From Zanthoxylum bungeanum (Eukaryota; Streptophyta; Magnoliopsida; Sapindales; Rutaceae), in the NCBI GenBank assembly GCA_019454045.1, contig SKCR01033659.1, positions 62,001 to 126,000 on the forward strand: a stretch of 64,000 bases of DNA. Direction: 5' to 3'. Within the stretch, counting starts at the first letter, position 1, and each line of letters begins with the position of its first letter. The notes beneath the pieces are model-generated. The model did no database searches, was not told the DNA's origin, and saw only the letters and a program-made list of their open reading frames with translations. The position numbers and the translations under genes are program-made. Shown in pieces: positions 23,946 through 34,665 of this stretch.

Positions 23946-24715
23946 GAATAAACAACATGCAGAATTTAAATGACAAGAATTAAATAAACCAAAGCAACAC
24001 AAAACAAGAGAAGGTGTCGTTTACTCAAGTGGTACGTGGAGTTGTGTCCCAAGTACAGACCGCACTACCGTCCATTTGGATTCGGCTACGGAATTTACGT
24101 CTGGGTTTCCATCCTATATACCACAAGAGACAACACTCTTCCATTCATCCAATACCCACAACACAATTCATAAACGACTCTCATGTGAATACAATTCAAT
24201 AATAAAAGAAACGAATATAAACTAATGAAAAAGTGCCCTCAGGTCTAACCTTTTAAGTCGTCTCTCGGACTCGCGTTTCACGAAGATCGGAAGGGGTAAA
24301 GCTCCGCAACTCTTCCGGTTCACTGGTTCACTGCTCTCGTTCGTTGTCTTACTGTTTTGGGTTGTCGTCCTTCGTCTTTTGCTGCTGTTTTGACTCCGAT
24401 TCGCTGCCGCTGCTACTGTTTCGCTGCTGTATTTTAGTTACTGTTTTTGGGATGTTTTGGGGTATTTTCGGGGACTGGTTTACTCACTGTTTTGGGGTGA
24501 TTTGTTCACTGGTTCTGTGTCGGTTTAGGGCTGTTTGTGATGTGTTTTTCGGTAAGGTGAATGGGTTGTTCGGGATGTGTTTTGGTCAAGGCGATGGGGG
24601 TTCCTTGGTTTGTGATCTTTTTTGTTATTGAGAGTGAGGGAGAATTGTGTCTATGAGCTTGGGTGTTTCTTATGTGAATCAGCTAGCTAGCCTTGAGAAG
24701 GTTGGTGAATGGTTC

Positions 24716-24724
24716 TTTTTATAG
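24716..24724 (-). promoter_or_regulatory. Putative TATA box of the LARD LTR
   Basis: The minus strand reads gcctataaaaagaacc here, about 630 bp into the LTR in element sense. An identical site is in the right LTR at 31,471-31,479, which as the element's 5' LTR would drive genomic RNA synthesis. It is called on sequence match alone. Confidence 0.45.
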
Positions 24725-25352
24725 GCAAAGGGTTAGGCTTGACAAGGAAAGAGATTTGATTGGCTTGGATAAGGGAAGTCAAAGATTGAGGGGGGACAAA
24801 TCTTGGCTAGATAGGGAAGGTTGAATATTTAGTTTATGTTGATTAGGCATACAATATTTTAAGTTTGGGAATAATATATTGGTTGATTGATTTTAACTTG
24901 GTATGATTATATTTGATTGGTTTAGATTAGGCATTTAGTTTGTTGATTGATTTTAATTAGGTATGCAATTTCTTTAATTTGTGTAAGTATTTTATTTAAT
25001 TTGGTATGTGATTTTTAGATTTGTTTTGATTTCACCATGTGTTAAATATGTGTTTTAAGTGGGCTTGGGCGTGTGGGACAAGGTTTGGGCGAATTGGGCT
25101 TAATGTGAGGCTAGCAGCAAAACCAGAATTACCGACACCGTTCGAACGCATCATCGAACGCAGCACGAACGCCCGCAATCTGTTTGACGTTCGAACGTAT
25201 ACACGAACGTAGCACCAACGAAAACAGTGAACCTTGTTTATTCTGAATTCCCCTTCCGATGTCCGTTTTCCGTGACCTCCGTGACTTAAAAGGTAGTGTC
25301 TCCAAAATGAGACTCATCATAGGGACTTATGTGTAAAAATGCAGTGCCTACA

Positions 25353-25366
25353 GTCGCCCCCACTTT
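25353..25366 (-). other. LARD polypurine tract
   Basis: On the minus strand aaagtgggggcgac immediately precedes the LTR start TGTAGGCACTG, the expected position of the plus-strand primer. This fixes the element's orientation together with the primer site at 29,272. Confidence 0.7.
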
Positions 25367-25504
25367 GATGGGACTTGTGTAATGTGTAACAGTGACAATC
25401 CTATCAAAGTTATGCAATGCATTTTCACTTACCTGGCTCGCCAGCTGCCACTTGACTTACCATGTGTTGAGTTGAGTATTGCAGCGGACCTCGATCCTAG
25501 GACG

Positions 25505-25975
25505 CGTCCCAATAATTGTAACTGACAACGGAGGCACCTCGACCCTGGGCACCTCGACCCAACACCGCTGACTTTAGGGACCTCGCCCTAGAACTGATGA
25601 TGTAGTGGGCACCTCGACCCTGGGCACCTCGACCCGGAACTACAATGGACAACGGGGGCACCTCGACCCTGGGCACCTCGACCCAACACTGCTGACTATA
25701 GGGACCTCGCCCTAGAACTGATGATGTAGTGGGCACCTCGACCCTAGGCACCTCGACCCGGAACTACAATGGACAACGGGGGCACCTCGACCCTGGGAAC
25801 CTCGACCCAACACCGCTGACCATAGGGACCTCGCCCTAGAACTGATGATGTAGTGGGCACCTCGACCCTGGGCACCTCGACCCGGAACTACAATGGACAA
25901 CGGGGGCACCTCGACCCTGGGCACCTCGACCCAACACCGCTGACTATAGGGACCTCGCCCTCGAACTGATGATGT
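25505..25975. repeat. LARD minisatellite A, 124-bp unit, about 3.8 copies
   Basis: Units share ggaactacaatggac, starting at 25,636, 25,760 and 25,884, an exact 124-bp period. Each unit contains several cacctcgaccc words and one ggacctcgccct. Copies differ by only a few bases. Confidence 0.88.
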
Positions 25976-26338
25976 GTCTCCATACCTGGAGATGACATGA
26001 TATGGGCCTCGCCCCTAAGCTGATATGGGCCTCGCCCCTTGGGACTCATCCCGAAAACTGAAATTGCTTTGGCGTTGCTTGGCTCATTCCTGCCGCTTTC
26101 TCCTTTCTTTGAACCTGCGAGCACAAAACAGAAACAAACACAAAGGTATGCAATGCATTTTCACTTACCTGGCTCGGCTGCCGCCTCAGGTTGAGTTGGA
26201 TGGTGAGGTGCTGCGACCCCTGGTTCATTCCCGAACCGTGCTTCCATTCTTGGAGTGCCACTTTCGGCCTGTTCATTCCTGAACTGTACTTCCATTCCTG
26301 GAGTGCCATTCCCGGCTTGTTCATTCTTGAACTCTGCT

Positions 26339-26920
26339 CTATTCTCGGATTGCCGTTCCCGGCTTGTTCATTCTCGAACTGTGTTGAGATGAGGCTTTAT
26401 TCCTCCCGAGCTTTATTCCCGAACTGTTGAGATGAGGCTTTATTCCTCCGAGCTTTGTTCCCGAAATGTGTTGAGATGAGGCTTTATTCCTCCCGAGCTT
26501 TATTCCCGAACTGTTGAGATGAGGCTTTATTCCTCCGAGCTTTGTTCCCGAACTGTGTTGAGATGAGGCTTTATTCCTCCTGAGCTTTGTTCTCAAACTA
26601 TACTGATATGAGGCTTTATTCCTCCCGAGCTTTATTCCCGAACTGAACTGACATGAGGCTTTCTTCCCCTTGAGCTTTGTTCTCAAACTATACTGATATG
26701 AGGCTTTCTTCCCCTTGAGCTTTGTTCTCAAACTATACTGACATGAGGCTTTCTTCCCCTTGAGCTTTGTTCTCAAACTATGCTGACATGAGGCTTTCTT
26801 CCCCTTGAGCTTTGTTCTCAAACTATACTGATATGAGGCTTTCTTCCCCTTGAGTTTTGTTCTTTGATCTGAGCTGACCGTGTGGCTTTGTTTTTGAACT
26901 GTTACTGTAAGGTGGTTCAT
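26339..26920 (-). repeat. LARD minisatellite B (about 45-bp unit) with a 193-codon open frame
   Basis: Between about 26,375 and 26,870, some eleven units of the type gaggctttcttccccttgagctttgttctc repeat every 42-45 bp. Read in element sense (minus strand) the frame from 26,920 to 26,339 stays open for 193 codons and gives a basic peptide repeat such as RTKLKGKKASYQYSL, drifting to GTKLGGIKPHLNSS. There is no similarity to Gag or any domain I know. Openness could simply reflect the repeat, since one open unit makes an open array. It is annotated as a repeat, not as a gene. Confidence 0.7.
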
Positions 26921-26984
26921 TCCCGAACCGTTACTGTGAGATGTCCATTCCCGGACTGTTGCTTCTATTCTTGGAGTGCCATTC

Positions 26985-27296
26985 TCGGCCTGTTCATTCC
27001 GGACTATATCTCCATTCTCGGATTGCCATTCTCGGCGGTGCTCATTCTCGAGCTGTCCATTCCCGGACTATATCTCCATTCTCGGAGTGCCATTCTCGGC
27101 GTGCTCATTCTCGAGCTGTCCATTCCCGGACTATATCTCCATTCTCGGAGTGCCATTCTCGGCGTGCTCATTCTTGAGCTGTCCATTCCCGGACTATATC
27201 TCCATTCTCGGAGTGTCATTCTTGGCGTGCTCATTCTCGAGCTGTCCATTCCGGACTATATCTCCATTCTCGGATTGCCATTCTCGGCAGAACTGA
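26985..27296. repeat. LARD minisatellite C, about 63-bp unit, about 5 copies
   Basis: The block ggactatatctccattctcgg starts at 27,001, 27,065, 27,128, 27,191 and 27,253. The unit is rich in cattctcgg and cattcccgg. The 63-bp period also keeps several frames open on both strands (for example a 21-residue repeat on the minus strand). Confidence 0.88.
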
Positions 27297-27299
27297 TCT

Positions 27300-28105
27300 G
27301 ATGTAATGTGGGCCTCGACCCTGGGACTCATTCCCAAATTGTGTTTGATGTGGGCCTCGACCTTGGGACTCATCCCCAAAACTGATGTTGAAGTGGGCCT
27401 CGGCCCCAACTGCTACTGACATGGGCCTCGCCCCCAGATTGATGCTGATGTGGGCTCGACCCTCGGGACTCATCCCCAAACTGATTGCTGAAGTGGGCCT
27501 CGGCCCCAACTGCTACTGACATGGGCCTCGCCCCCAGATTGATGCTGATGTGGGCCTCGACCCTCGGGACTCATCCCCAAACTGATTGCTGAAGTGGGCC
27601 TCGGCCCCAACTGCTACTGACATGGGCCTCGCCCCCAGATTGATGCTGATGTGGGTCTCGACCCTCGGATTCATTCCAAAATTCTGCTGATGCGGGCCTC
27701 GGCCCTGGGATTCATTCCCTGGATTCATTCCAAAATTCTGCTGATGTGGGCCTCGACCCTATGATTCATTCCAAAATTCTGCTGATGTGGGCCTCGGCCC
27801 TGGGATTCATTCCCTGGATTCATTCCAAAATTCTGCTGATGTGGGCCTCGGCCCTGGGATTCATTCCAAAATTCTGCTGATGTGGGCCTCGTCCTAGGAT
27901 TCATTCCCTGGATTCATTCCAAAATTCTGCTGATGTGGGCCTCGGCCGCAGAATGATGTGGGCTTCGCCCTAAACTGATATTGATATGGGCCTCGCCCCC
28001 AGACTGATACAGCTGATATGGGCCTCGCCCCCAGACTGATACTGACATGGGCCTTGCCCCAAGGCTGATACTGATACGGGCCTCGCCCCCAGACTGATAC
28101 AGTAC
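27300..28105. repeat. LARD minisatellite D, gggcctcggccc family
   Basis: The first part has three units of about 100 bp marked by aagtgggcctcggcccc at 27,391, 27,491 and 27,592. The next part has shorter units of about 50-70 bp built on gggcctcggccctgggattc and ccaaaattctgctgatg. The last part repeats gatatgggcctcgcccccagactg. The gggcctcggccc core is nearly self-complementary. Confidence 0.85.
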
Positions 28106-29271
28106 TGTCGATGTTCCTGATTGGTTTGTCTTTTGACGCTTTCTTTTTTTCTTTTGAAACCTGTTATTACAAAACAGAACAAACACAAAAAGAATGCAAA
28201 TATGTTACGTGTATGCATGCATGCATGATTGGGTTTCCTATCCCGTTGGGCTAGGTCTTCTTCCAGTACTCTTGGTGGCTGCTTGGTCTTTTGACAAGTC
28301 TGTCCTCTTCCCTAACCAACATGTATTTATGATGGCTTTCAGAACACAAGGGTTAACATGATGTATGTATGCATGGGGTGCATGAGATGCATATGATACA
28401 AGGAATATATCAACTCATTAAAATTCTCACACAAATCGGCCCATCATCATTTCAGAAGCTTTTGGGCTAACTGTCATAGGAGTGAACTCGTCCCAGTTTA
28501 AATGGCCCAACAAGTTCACATCTCATGGAAAGAAGTCCAACTGTATCCAAATGATAATGTTCCTAAACACAAACATATAATGAAGATAATGCAAACGTAA
28601 TAATTTCTACAGTATGGCCCATCAACATTTCAGAAGCTTTGGGCCTAATAGTCATAAGGTACGAACTTGCCCCAGTTTAAATGGCCCAGCAAGCCCGCAT
28701 TTCTGACAATAGTCCAACTGCATCCAAATGAGGATGGTCCACAAGCACATATCCAAGGAAATAATTGTTACTTTAGCCAACCCGGTCTATGGGTGGGTTA
28801 GTAAGAGTATAGACAAAGGCTCTCACTGGCGAAGGATGGCCCACAACTAGGTCTCCCCACTCAAGGGTTCGAGCAACCAAGTGGGCGCACCCTTTTTTAT
28901 ACACTAAGGTACGTGCCAATGAGCTATGGTGTGTGACAGACTGTCAAATGGATTTCCCGTTGTAGATCCCCCAGAGGGAAGGTGGAGCGAGGCTCACTTA
29001 AATACCCAAGCCTCTTAGGCTCTTATCGCTTGTTGTCAGGAATAAACAACGAGTCCTCCAAATTAGTCCATCACAAAGGCTACGAGTAGATGGCCATGTA
29101 GGTATCCTCACAGCTTTTCCTTCTAGAAATGTAGTGAGTGAAGGAAGACACCAAACCATTACCTAGCCTCAAAGTGCCCTTGATTAAACCATCACTTATC
29201 CACTATAGACATGGCCAATTAAAACACAAATCCACTCATTACAAGACAATATTTCGGGGCCAATTCTCATA
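28106..29271 (-). other. LARD non-repetitive leader with one 180-bp duplication
   Basis: This is the 5' side of the interior in element sense. Two diverged units (about 28,437-28,600 and 28,617-28,775) share ggcccatca.catttcagaagctt, ccagtttaaatggccca and gtccaactg. The rest is unique sequence without a coding frame that I can recognise. Confidence 0.6.
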
Positions 29272-29289
29272 TCCCCAGTGGAGTCGCCA
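29272..29289 (-). other. LARD primer binding site
   Basis: The minus strand reads tggcgactccactgggga three bases after the LTR end ...gttcccaca. It looks like the tRNA-complementary site used by Tat/Ogre-like plant gypsy elements. The tRNA species was not verified. Confidence 0.6.
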
Positions 29290-29292
29290 GAC

Positions 29293-32107
29293 TGTGGGAA
29301 CACACAGCTACCTGGGCGACGCCGTTCCTAGGCTCGCGGCACTAGTTGGGAAATACTAAATAATATGGAGTCGCCACCCGGTGTGAACCGGGACAAAGAT
29401 TTAAGGCCGCACTCACCCCTCGCATGGGAAGACCTCAAACCGTTGGGTTCGGAATGGTCCCTTACTCATGTCACTTGTAATGAAAGGATTTATGTAATAA
29501 TTTAATTAAGCTTAAGTAACATTTATTTCCAAAAATATCATGCTTCTAGATTCATGTACATACATCAACAAGTTCATCACAACATGCAACATCACATGGC
29601 AATCTCATGAACATATTTCAATCCTATGATATGGAAAACTAAGAACAACCTAATCATGCTTGAGTACTATCTCATGAACCTATTAACCAAATAACCTGCT
29701 AACAGCGTAATCATGCTTGGATACAATCCCAAGAACACATAGAATGGATAAATGCAGGAATACAAATGATACAGTTGGCTATATAACACAAGAAAGATCA
29801 ACCAAGAGGCAATTATGCATGAATATGATAAGACAGACTCAGTTCAGTGTGTGCGCGTTCGTGTAGCGTTCGTAAACACGTTCGAACGGTAAACAGAAGG
29901 TTCGCGTTCGTGTAGCGTCTGAGAACGCGTTCGAACGGAACCAGACCTGATACATTATGAAACTAAGAAGGTGCGTGTGCGTTCGTGTAGCGTTCGTAAA
30001 CGCGTTCGAACGGTAAACAGAAGGTTCGCGTTCGTATGGCGTTTGATAACGCGTTCGAACGGAAATGGTACAGAATGCTCACGTTCGTATGGCGTTCGTG
30101 AACGCGTTCGAACAGAAATAAGACCTGATGCATGACAAGGCAAAATACATGCGCGTTCGAGTTGCGTTCGTAAACGCGTTCGAACGGGAACAGATCTGAT
30201 GCATGAAATGGGACGCAATACATAAACGACAAAATAAAGAGGCGCGGCGAAGTACTGCCGTAAAGGTGGCCTTTTGGGGCTCTTGATCTCTCAAAGAGAG
30301 GACCTTTAGACCAATTTACTAAGCCCATGCGCTCGACTGAATCATGCATACATAGAATGAAAAGCAACAATACTAAACATAGTGTGCCCGATTGAACGTA
30401 TCTTGTATCCAACCGAACACACATCAACCGGCGCGGCAAAGTCTCGTGGTAAAGGGCTTTAGCCCCTTCCCATAGGGGATCTCACATTGCACTTACTAAG
30501 CCCATGCACTCGGTTGAATCATACATACGAAAATAAAGACAATCATATCAAACTAAGTATGTCTGATTGAACGTATTTCGCATTCAACCGAACACACATC
30601 AATCGGTGCCGCAGAGCATCGTGGTGAAGGATTTTAACCCTCCAATTAGGGAACCTTTCATCGCACTTACTAAGCCCATGCACTCGATCGTATCATACGG
30701 GAATAAACAACATGCAGAATTTAAATGACAAGAATTAAATAAACCAAAGCAACACAAAACAAGAGAAGGTGTCGTTTACTCAAGTGGTACGTGGAGTTGT
30801 GTCCCAAGTACAGACCGCACTACCGTCCATTTGGATTCGGCTACGGAATTTACGTCTGGGTTTCCATCCTATATACCACAAGAGACAACACTCTTCCATT
30901 CATCCAATACCCACAACACACATTCATAAACGACTCTCATGTGAATACAATTCAATAATAAAAGAAACGAATATAAACTAATGAAAAAGTGCCCTCAGGT
31001 CTAACCTTTTAAGTCGTCTCTCGGACTCGCGTTTCACGAAGATCGGAAGGGGTAAAGCTCCGCAACTCTTCCGGTTCACTGGTTCACTGCTCTCGTTCGT
31101 TGTCTTACTGTTTTGGGTTGTCGTCCTTCGTCTTTTGCTGCTGTTTTGACTCCGATTCGCTGCCGCTGCTACTGTTTCGCTGCTGTATTTTAGTTACTGT
31201 TTTTGGGATGTTTTGGGGTATTTTCGGGGACTGGTTTACTCACTGTTTTGGGGTGATTTGTTCACTGGTTCTGTGTCGGTTTAGGGCTGTTTGTGATGTG
31301 TTTTTCGGTAAGGTGAATGGGTTGTTCGGGATGTGTTTTGGTCAAGGCGATGGGGGTTCCTTGGTTTGTGATCTTTTTGTTATTGAGAGTGAGGGAGAAT
31401 TGTGTCTATGAGCTTGGGTGTTTCTTATGTGAATCAGCTAGCTAGCCTTGAGAAGGTTGGTGAATGGTTCTTTTTATAGGCAAAGGGTTAGGCTTGACAA
31501 GGAAAGAGATTTGATTGGCTTGGATAAGGGAAGTCAAAGATTGAGGGGGGACAAATCTTGGCTAGATAGGGAAGGTTGAATATTTAGTTTATGTTGATTA
31601 GGCATACAATATTTTAAGTTTGGGAATAATATATTGGTTGATTGATTTTAACTTGGTATGATTATATTTGATTGGTTTAGATTAGGCATTTAGTTTGTTG
31701 ATTGATTTTAATTAGGTATGCAATTTCTTTAATTTGTGTAAGTATTTTATTTAATTTGGTATGTGATTTTTAGATTTGTTTTGATTTCACCATGTGTTAA
31801 ATATGTGTTTTAAGTGGGCTTGGGCGTGTGGGACAAGGTTTGGGCGAATTGGGCTTAATGTGAGGCTAGCAGCAAAACCAGAATTACCGACACCGTTCGA
31901 ACGCATCATCGAACGCAGCACGAACGCCCGCAATCTGTTTGACGTTCGAACGTATACACGAACGTAGCACCAACGAAAACAGTGAACCTTGTTTATTCTG
32001 AATTCCCCTTCCGATGTCCGTTTTCCGTGACCTCCGTGACTTAAAAGGTAGTGTCTCCAAAATGAGACTCATCATAGGGACTTATGTGTAAAAATGCAGT
32101 GCCTACA
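29293..32107 (-). mobile_element. LARD right LTR (5' LTR in element sense)
   Basis: Matches the left LTR except for the two single-base indels noted there, and so has the same palindrome array (29,852-30,185), triplication (about 30,242-30,700), TATA-like site (31,471-31,479) and ttcgaacg cluster (31,890-31,970). It is followed by the target duplication atatc. Confidence 0.9.
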
Positions 32108-32112
32108 ATATC

Positions 32113-34348
32113 TTTTTAAAAACATTACCAAGCCTTATTGGATATTAATCAACAATAATTACCTTGATGATTTTGTATATTGGAATTTGAGTTCCAATGG
32201 TTTAACTCGGTGTATCATGATCTTTGTAAGCTCGTATAGACGTGTGGGTATTGGTTGGATCGAATACTGAATGACTCATGTAATTCCTAATAGTTGGAAG
32301 TACACACCACCGTCAATAGGAATCTCTTCGAGTCGAGTAGCATAAGTGATCCTTTGACTATAGGATAACATTGATTTTGTGTGAGATCCTCCACACTTTG
32401 ATATCATGTATGTCAGATATCTTTCATGGTCTGGCCTCTAGATGTTCGTTGGGTGTGGACCGATACACTCATTAATCAAGTGCGAATCAAGATAGAATCC
32501 GTCAGCCCGTATGGGGTTTAGGTATCTATGTGAGTAAGTCATGATTCTTAAGACTTTGGCAAAAGTTGATCACCTAGGGTGGATCACATCGGTTGTAAAG
32601 AATCGTTAACATGTCGACATGAGACGTGCGCTTCAAGAACTTGATGGTGTATTCTATGTTTCCTAAACACAACTCGGATAGCCTATAACAGAGGGATTAA
32701 TAAACATATGTGATGGCATCGACTTGTATAGTTCAGAAAGGTCGTTCGTGTTCTTCGCAAATTCGGAGGTGGCCGAATTGCGTACATATTAGCTAGGCTT
32801 ATATGACGAACGTGTCTGAACTTAGAGAGTCCCGATATGAAGTGTATTTGTTGAGCACTTGGGTAGCCCATTAATTTTGATAAAAGATAATATTCGATAT
32901 TATAATTATCAACTAAGATAATCAAGTGTTATTGGATAACATTGATTATTTACTTTGACCTAATTGGATTAATTTAATAATTATATAAGGGCTTAATTGT
33001 AAATTCATTAATATCTATACCATTTGAGGATATTTTGGTAATTCCAAATATGTAATTATATGTATTTTTGGCTTGATTTAATTAGATTAAATTAAAGTGG
33101 AAGACATGTAACTAATCCATTAATTAAGTTTTGTCTTGATTTAATTGGATTAAATCAATGTGGTAGACAAATGTGATTAGTCATACCTAATTATACATAT
33201 TTGGAAAAAAAATAGATTAAGCCCATATAAAATTTGATTAGAACTTTTATTAATTAAAAATTACCTAAGTTTTACTATAAATAGCAAGCTTGAGGCAGAT
33301 TTTAATTAAGTTTGAGAAAGCTAAATACAAGAAATTCTTAGAGAAACTAGCCTAAGTTAGAGAAGTGTTTAGAGAAGCTTTGTGAGATCTCTACAACATT
33401 TCATCTAGGAGAAATTAAGATGGATCTTGGAGTGAAGCTTGATAGCATTGGAATCGAGATTGGATCTTGGAGTCAGGCTTGCAAACCTTAGAAGTTCTCC
33501 AACCATTTCAACAAGGAGAATGAGATTGGATCTTTGCATCAAGCTTAATATGAAAGTTTGAGCTTTTCTTAAGCTATGTTCTTCATTAGTGAGACATATA
33601 GTGATGAATTATGTATTGGATGCATGATTACATTGAAATAAGGCTAATAAATTATATTAGGATGCTTTGGAAGTATAAACACAATATGCTTGTTAATTAG
33701 GTCAACGATGTTCATGTTGAACATGAAATAATTAATAAGAGTTTGGAACTCTAGATTAAAGCTTAGAGCTATGGCTACCATTCTAGAATCACTTGACCAC
33801 TTTGGGTGAAATAGAATTGTTCATTAGATATTTCATAGTGGGATTCTAAATTGGTTTGTGTTTTGATTCAAAAAATACATATATGTATTTAGAATATATG
33901 TATGTTAGTTGTATAACATGTGTTGTGGTTGGTTTTGATGTTAAAATTGGTTTTAAGGTGTATTGAAATGATATGTGAAAATTGAAAGTGTTTAGGATTG
34001 ATTTGAAGGTTGAAATTGCTCACTGTCTAGGGGAGCGTCGCGACACTGAGCATCAGACATATGAGCGTCGCGCCTCTCACTCTTTCGTGTCGCGAAGCCG
34101 AGATGTTTAGCTCTCGCAGTTTGGAGCGTCTCAATTCCCAATACTCTGAGGGCTGATGAACACTAAAACTTTGTTTTCTCCGTTCCGCAGTTTCCGGACT
34201 CCGATGTGGTCCCCATTTTTTCCTACGGACTCGTACCAGAATGTAGTTTTCATTAAAATATTTTAAAATATACCTATCTATGATATACTTGGGTTAGACT
34301 CACTTCCACTGCGTGGGGCACCGATCCGACCCTAGGGGGTTCCACAAT
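32113..34348 (+). mobile_element. Diverged copia LTR (element Z), 5'-truncated
   Basis: It aligns block by block with the LTR of element Y: gtaagctcgtatagacgtgtggg, ccaccgtcaataggaatct, gagtcgagtagcata, ggtgtggaccgatacactc, gtcagcccgtatggggtttagg. The first 250-300 bp of the LTR are missing. It ends near ...ctagggggttccaca, against copia RNase H sequence. The pre-LARD DNA already joined this fragment to the exon 2 flank, because the target duplication spans that junction. Confidence 0.6.
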
Positions 34349-34354
34349 TGCCCT

Positions 34355-34651
34355 TATACTAAAGAAGTAGTATGAATCCATAAATTCTTAGGAGATCTGG
34401 AAGTTATTACAGATATGGATAAATCACTCACACTTTATTACGATAATAGTGGTGCAACGGTAAATTCCAAAGAACCAAAAATCCACAAGAGAGTGAAGCA
34501 TGTAGAGAGGAAATATCATCACTTTAGGGAGATATTACAGATAGCGTCTGCAGAGAATCTAGCTGATCCGTTTACAAATACCTTGATGGCTAAAGTGTTT
34601 AAAGGTCACCTAGAGGGTCTAGGATTATGCGACATATCTCATTTGCTCTAG
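34355..34651 (+). pseudogene. Ty1/copia RNase H C-terminal fragment
   Basis: The frame contains SLTLYYDNSGATVNSKEP, KHVERKYHHFREIL and SAENLADPFTNTL, the standard end of copia RNase H, and stops just before an LTR. Only the last 95 codons of pol survive; the left side is cut by the Z LTR. The tgcaagtggtagat before the LTR is its polypurine tract. Confidence 0.85.
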
Positions 34652-34665
34652 TGCAAGTGGTAGAT

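Larger units (their letters stand above)
22538..25352 (-). mobile_element. LARD left LTR (3' LTR in element sense)
   Basis: By eye it matches the right copy apart from two compensating 1-bp indels: one in acaacacaattc versus acaacacacattc near 24,160, and one in a T run near 24,620. Internal features: five units of gcgttcgtgtagcgttcgtaaacgcgttcgaacgg type at 23,097-23,430, three units of about 175 bp at 23,487-23,945, and a second cluster of ttcgaacg words at 25,135-25,215 near the other end. The small ORFs within are composition artefacts. Confidence 0.9.
22538..32107 (-). mobile_element. Complete non-autonomous LTR retrotransposon (LARD type), very young
   Basis: Two 2,815-bp direct repeats (22,538-25,352 and 29,293-32,107) start TGTGGGAACACAC and end GTGCCTACA on the plus strand. 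A perfect 5-bp target duplication atatc flanks them (22,533-22,537 and 32,108-32,112). The primer site next to the right LTR and the purine tract next to the left LTR put the element on the minus strand. The 3,940-bp interior has no gag, protease, reverse transcriptase, integrase or RNase H. It consists largely of several GC-rich minisatellites plus about 1.1 kb of non-repetitive leader. The primer sequence and architecture suggest a derivative of Tat/Ogre-like gypsy elements that is mobilised in trans; the lineage is inference. Confidence 0.9.

Noticed and set aside
24344..24631. 95-codon plus-strand ORF rich in Cys and Phe in the LARD LTR
   Set aside because: It runs antisense to the element in a T/G-rich LTR segment. 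The right-hand copy differs by a single T that changes the end of the frame, so it is not conserved coding.
26882..27301. 139-codon plus-strand ORF with Ser/Pro/Leu repeats
   Set aside because: It is the antisense reading of the 63-bp array. All such arrays lack stops in several frames, and this one has no independent support.
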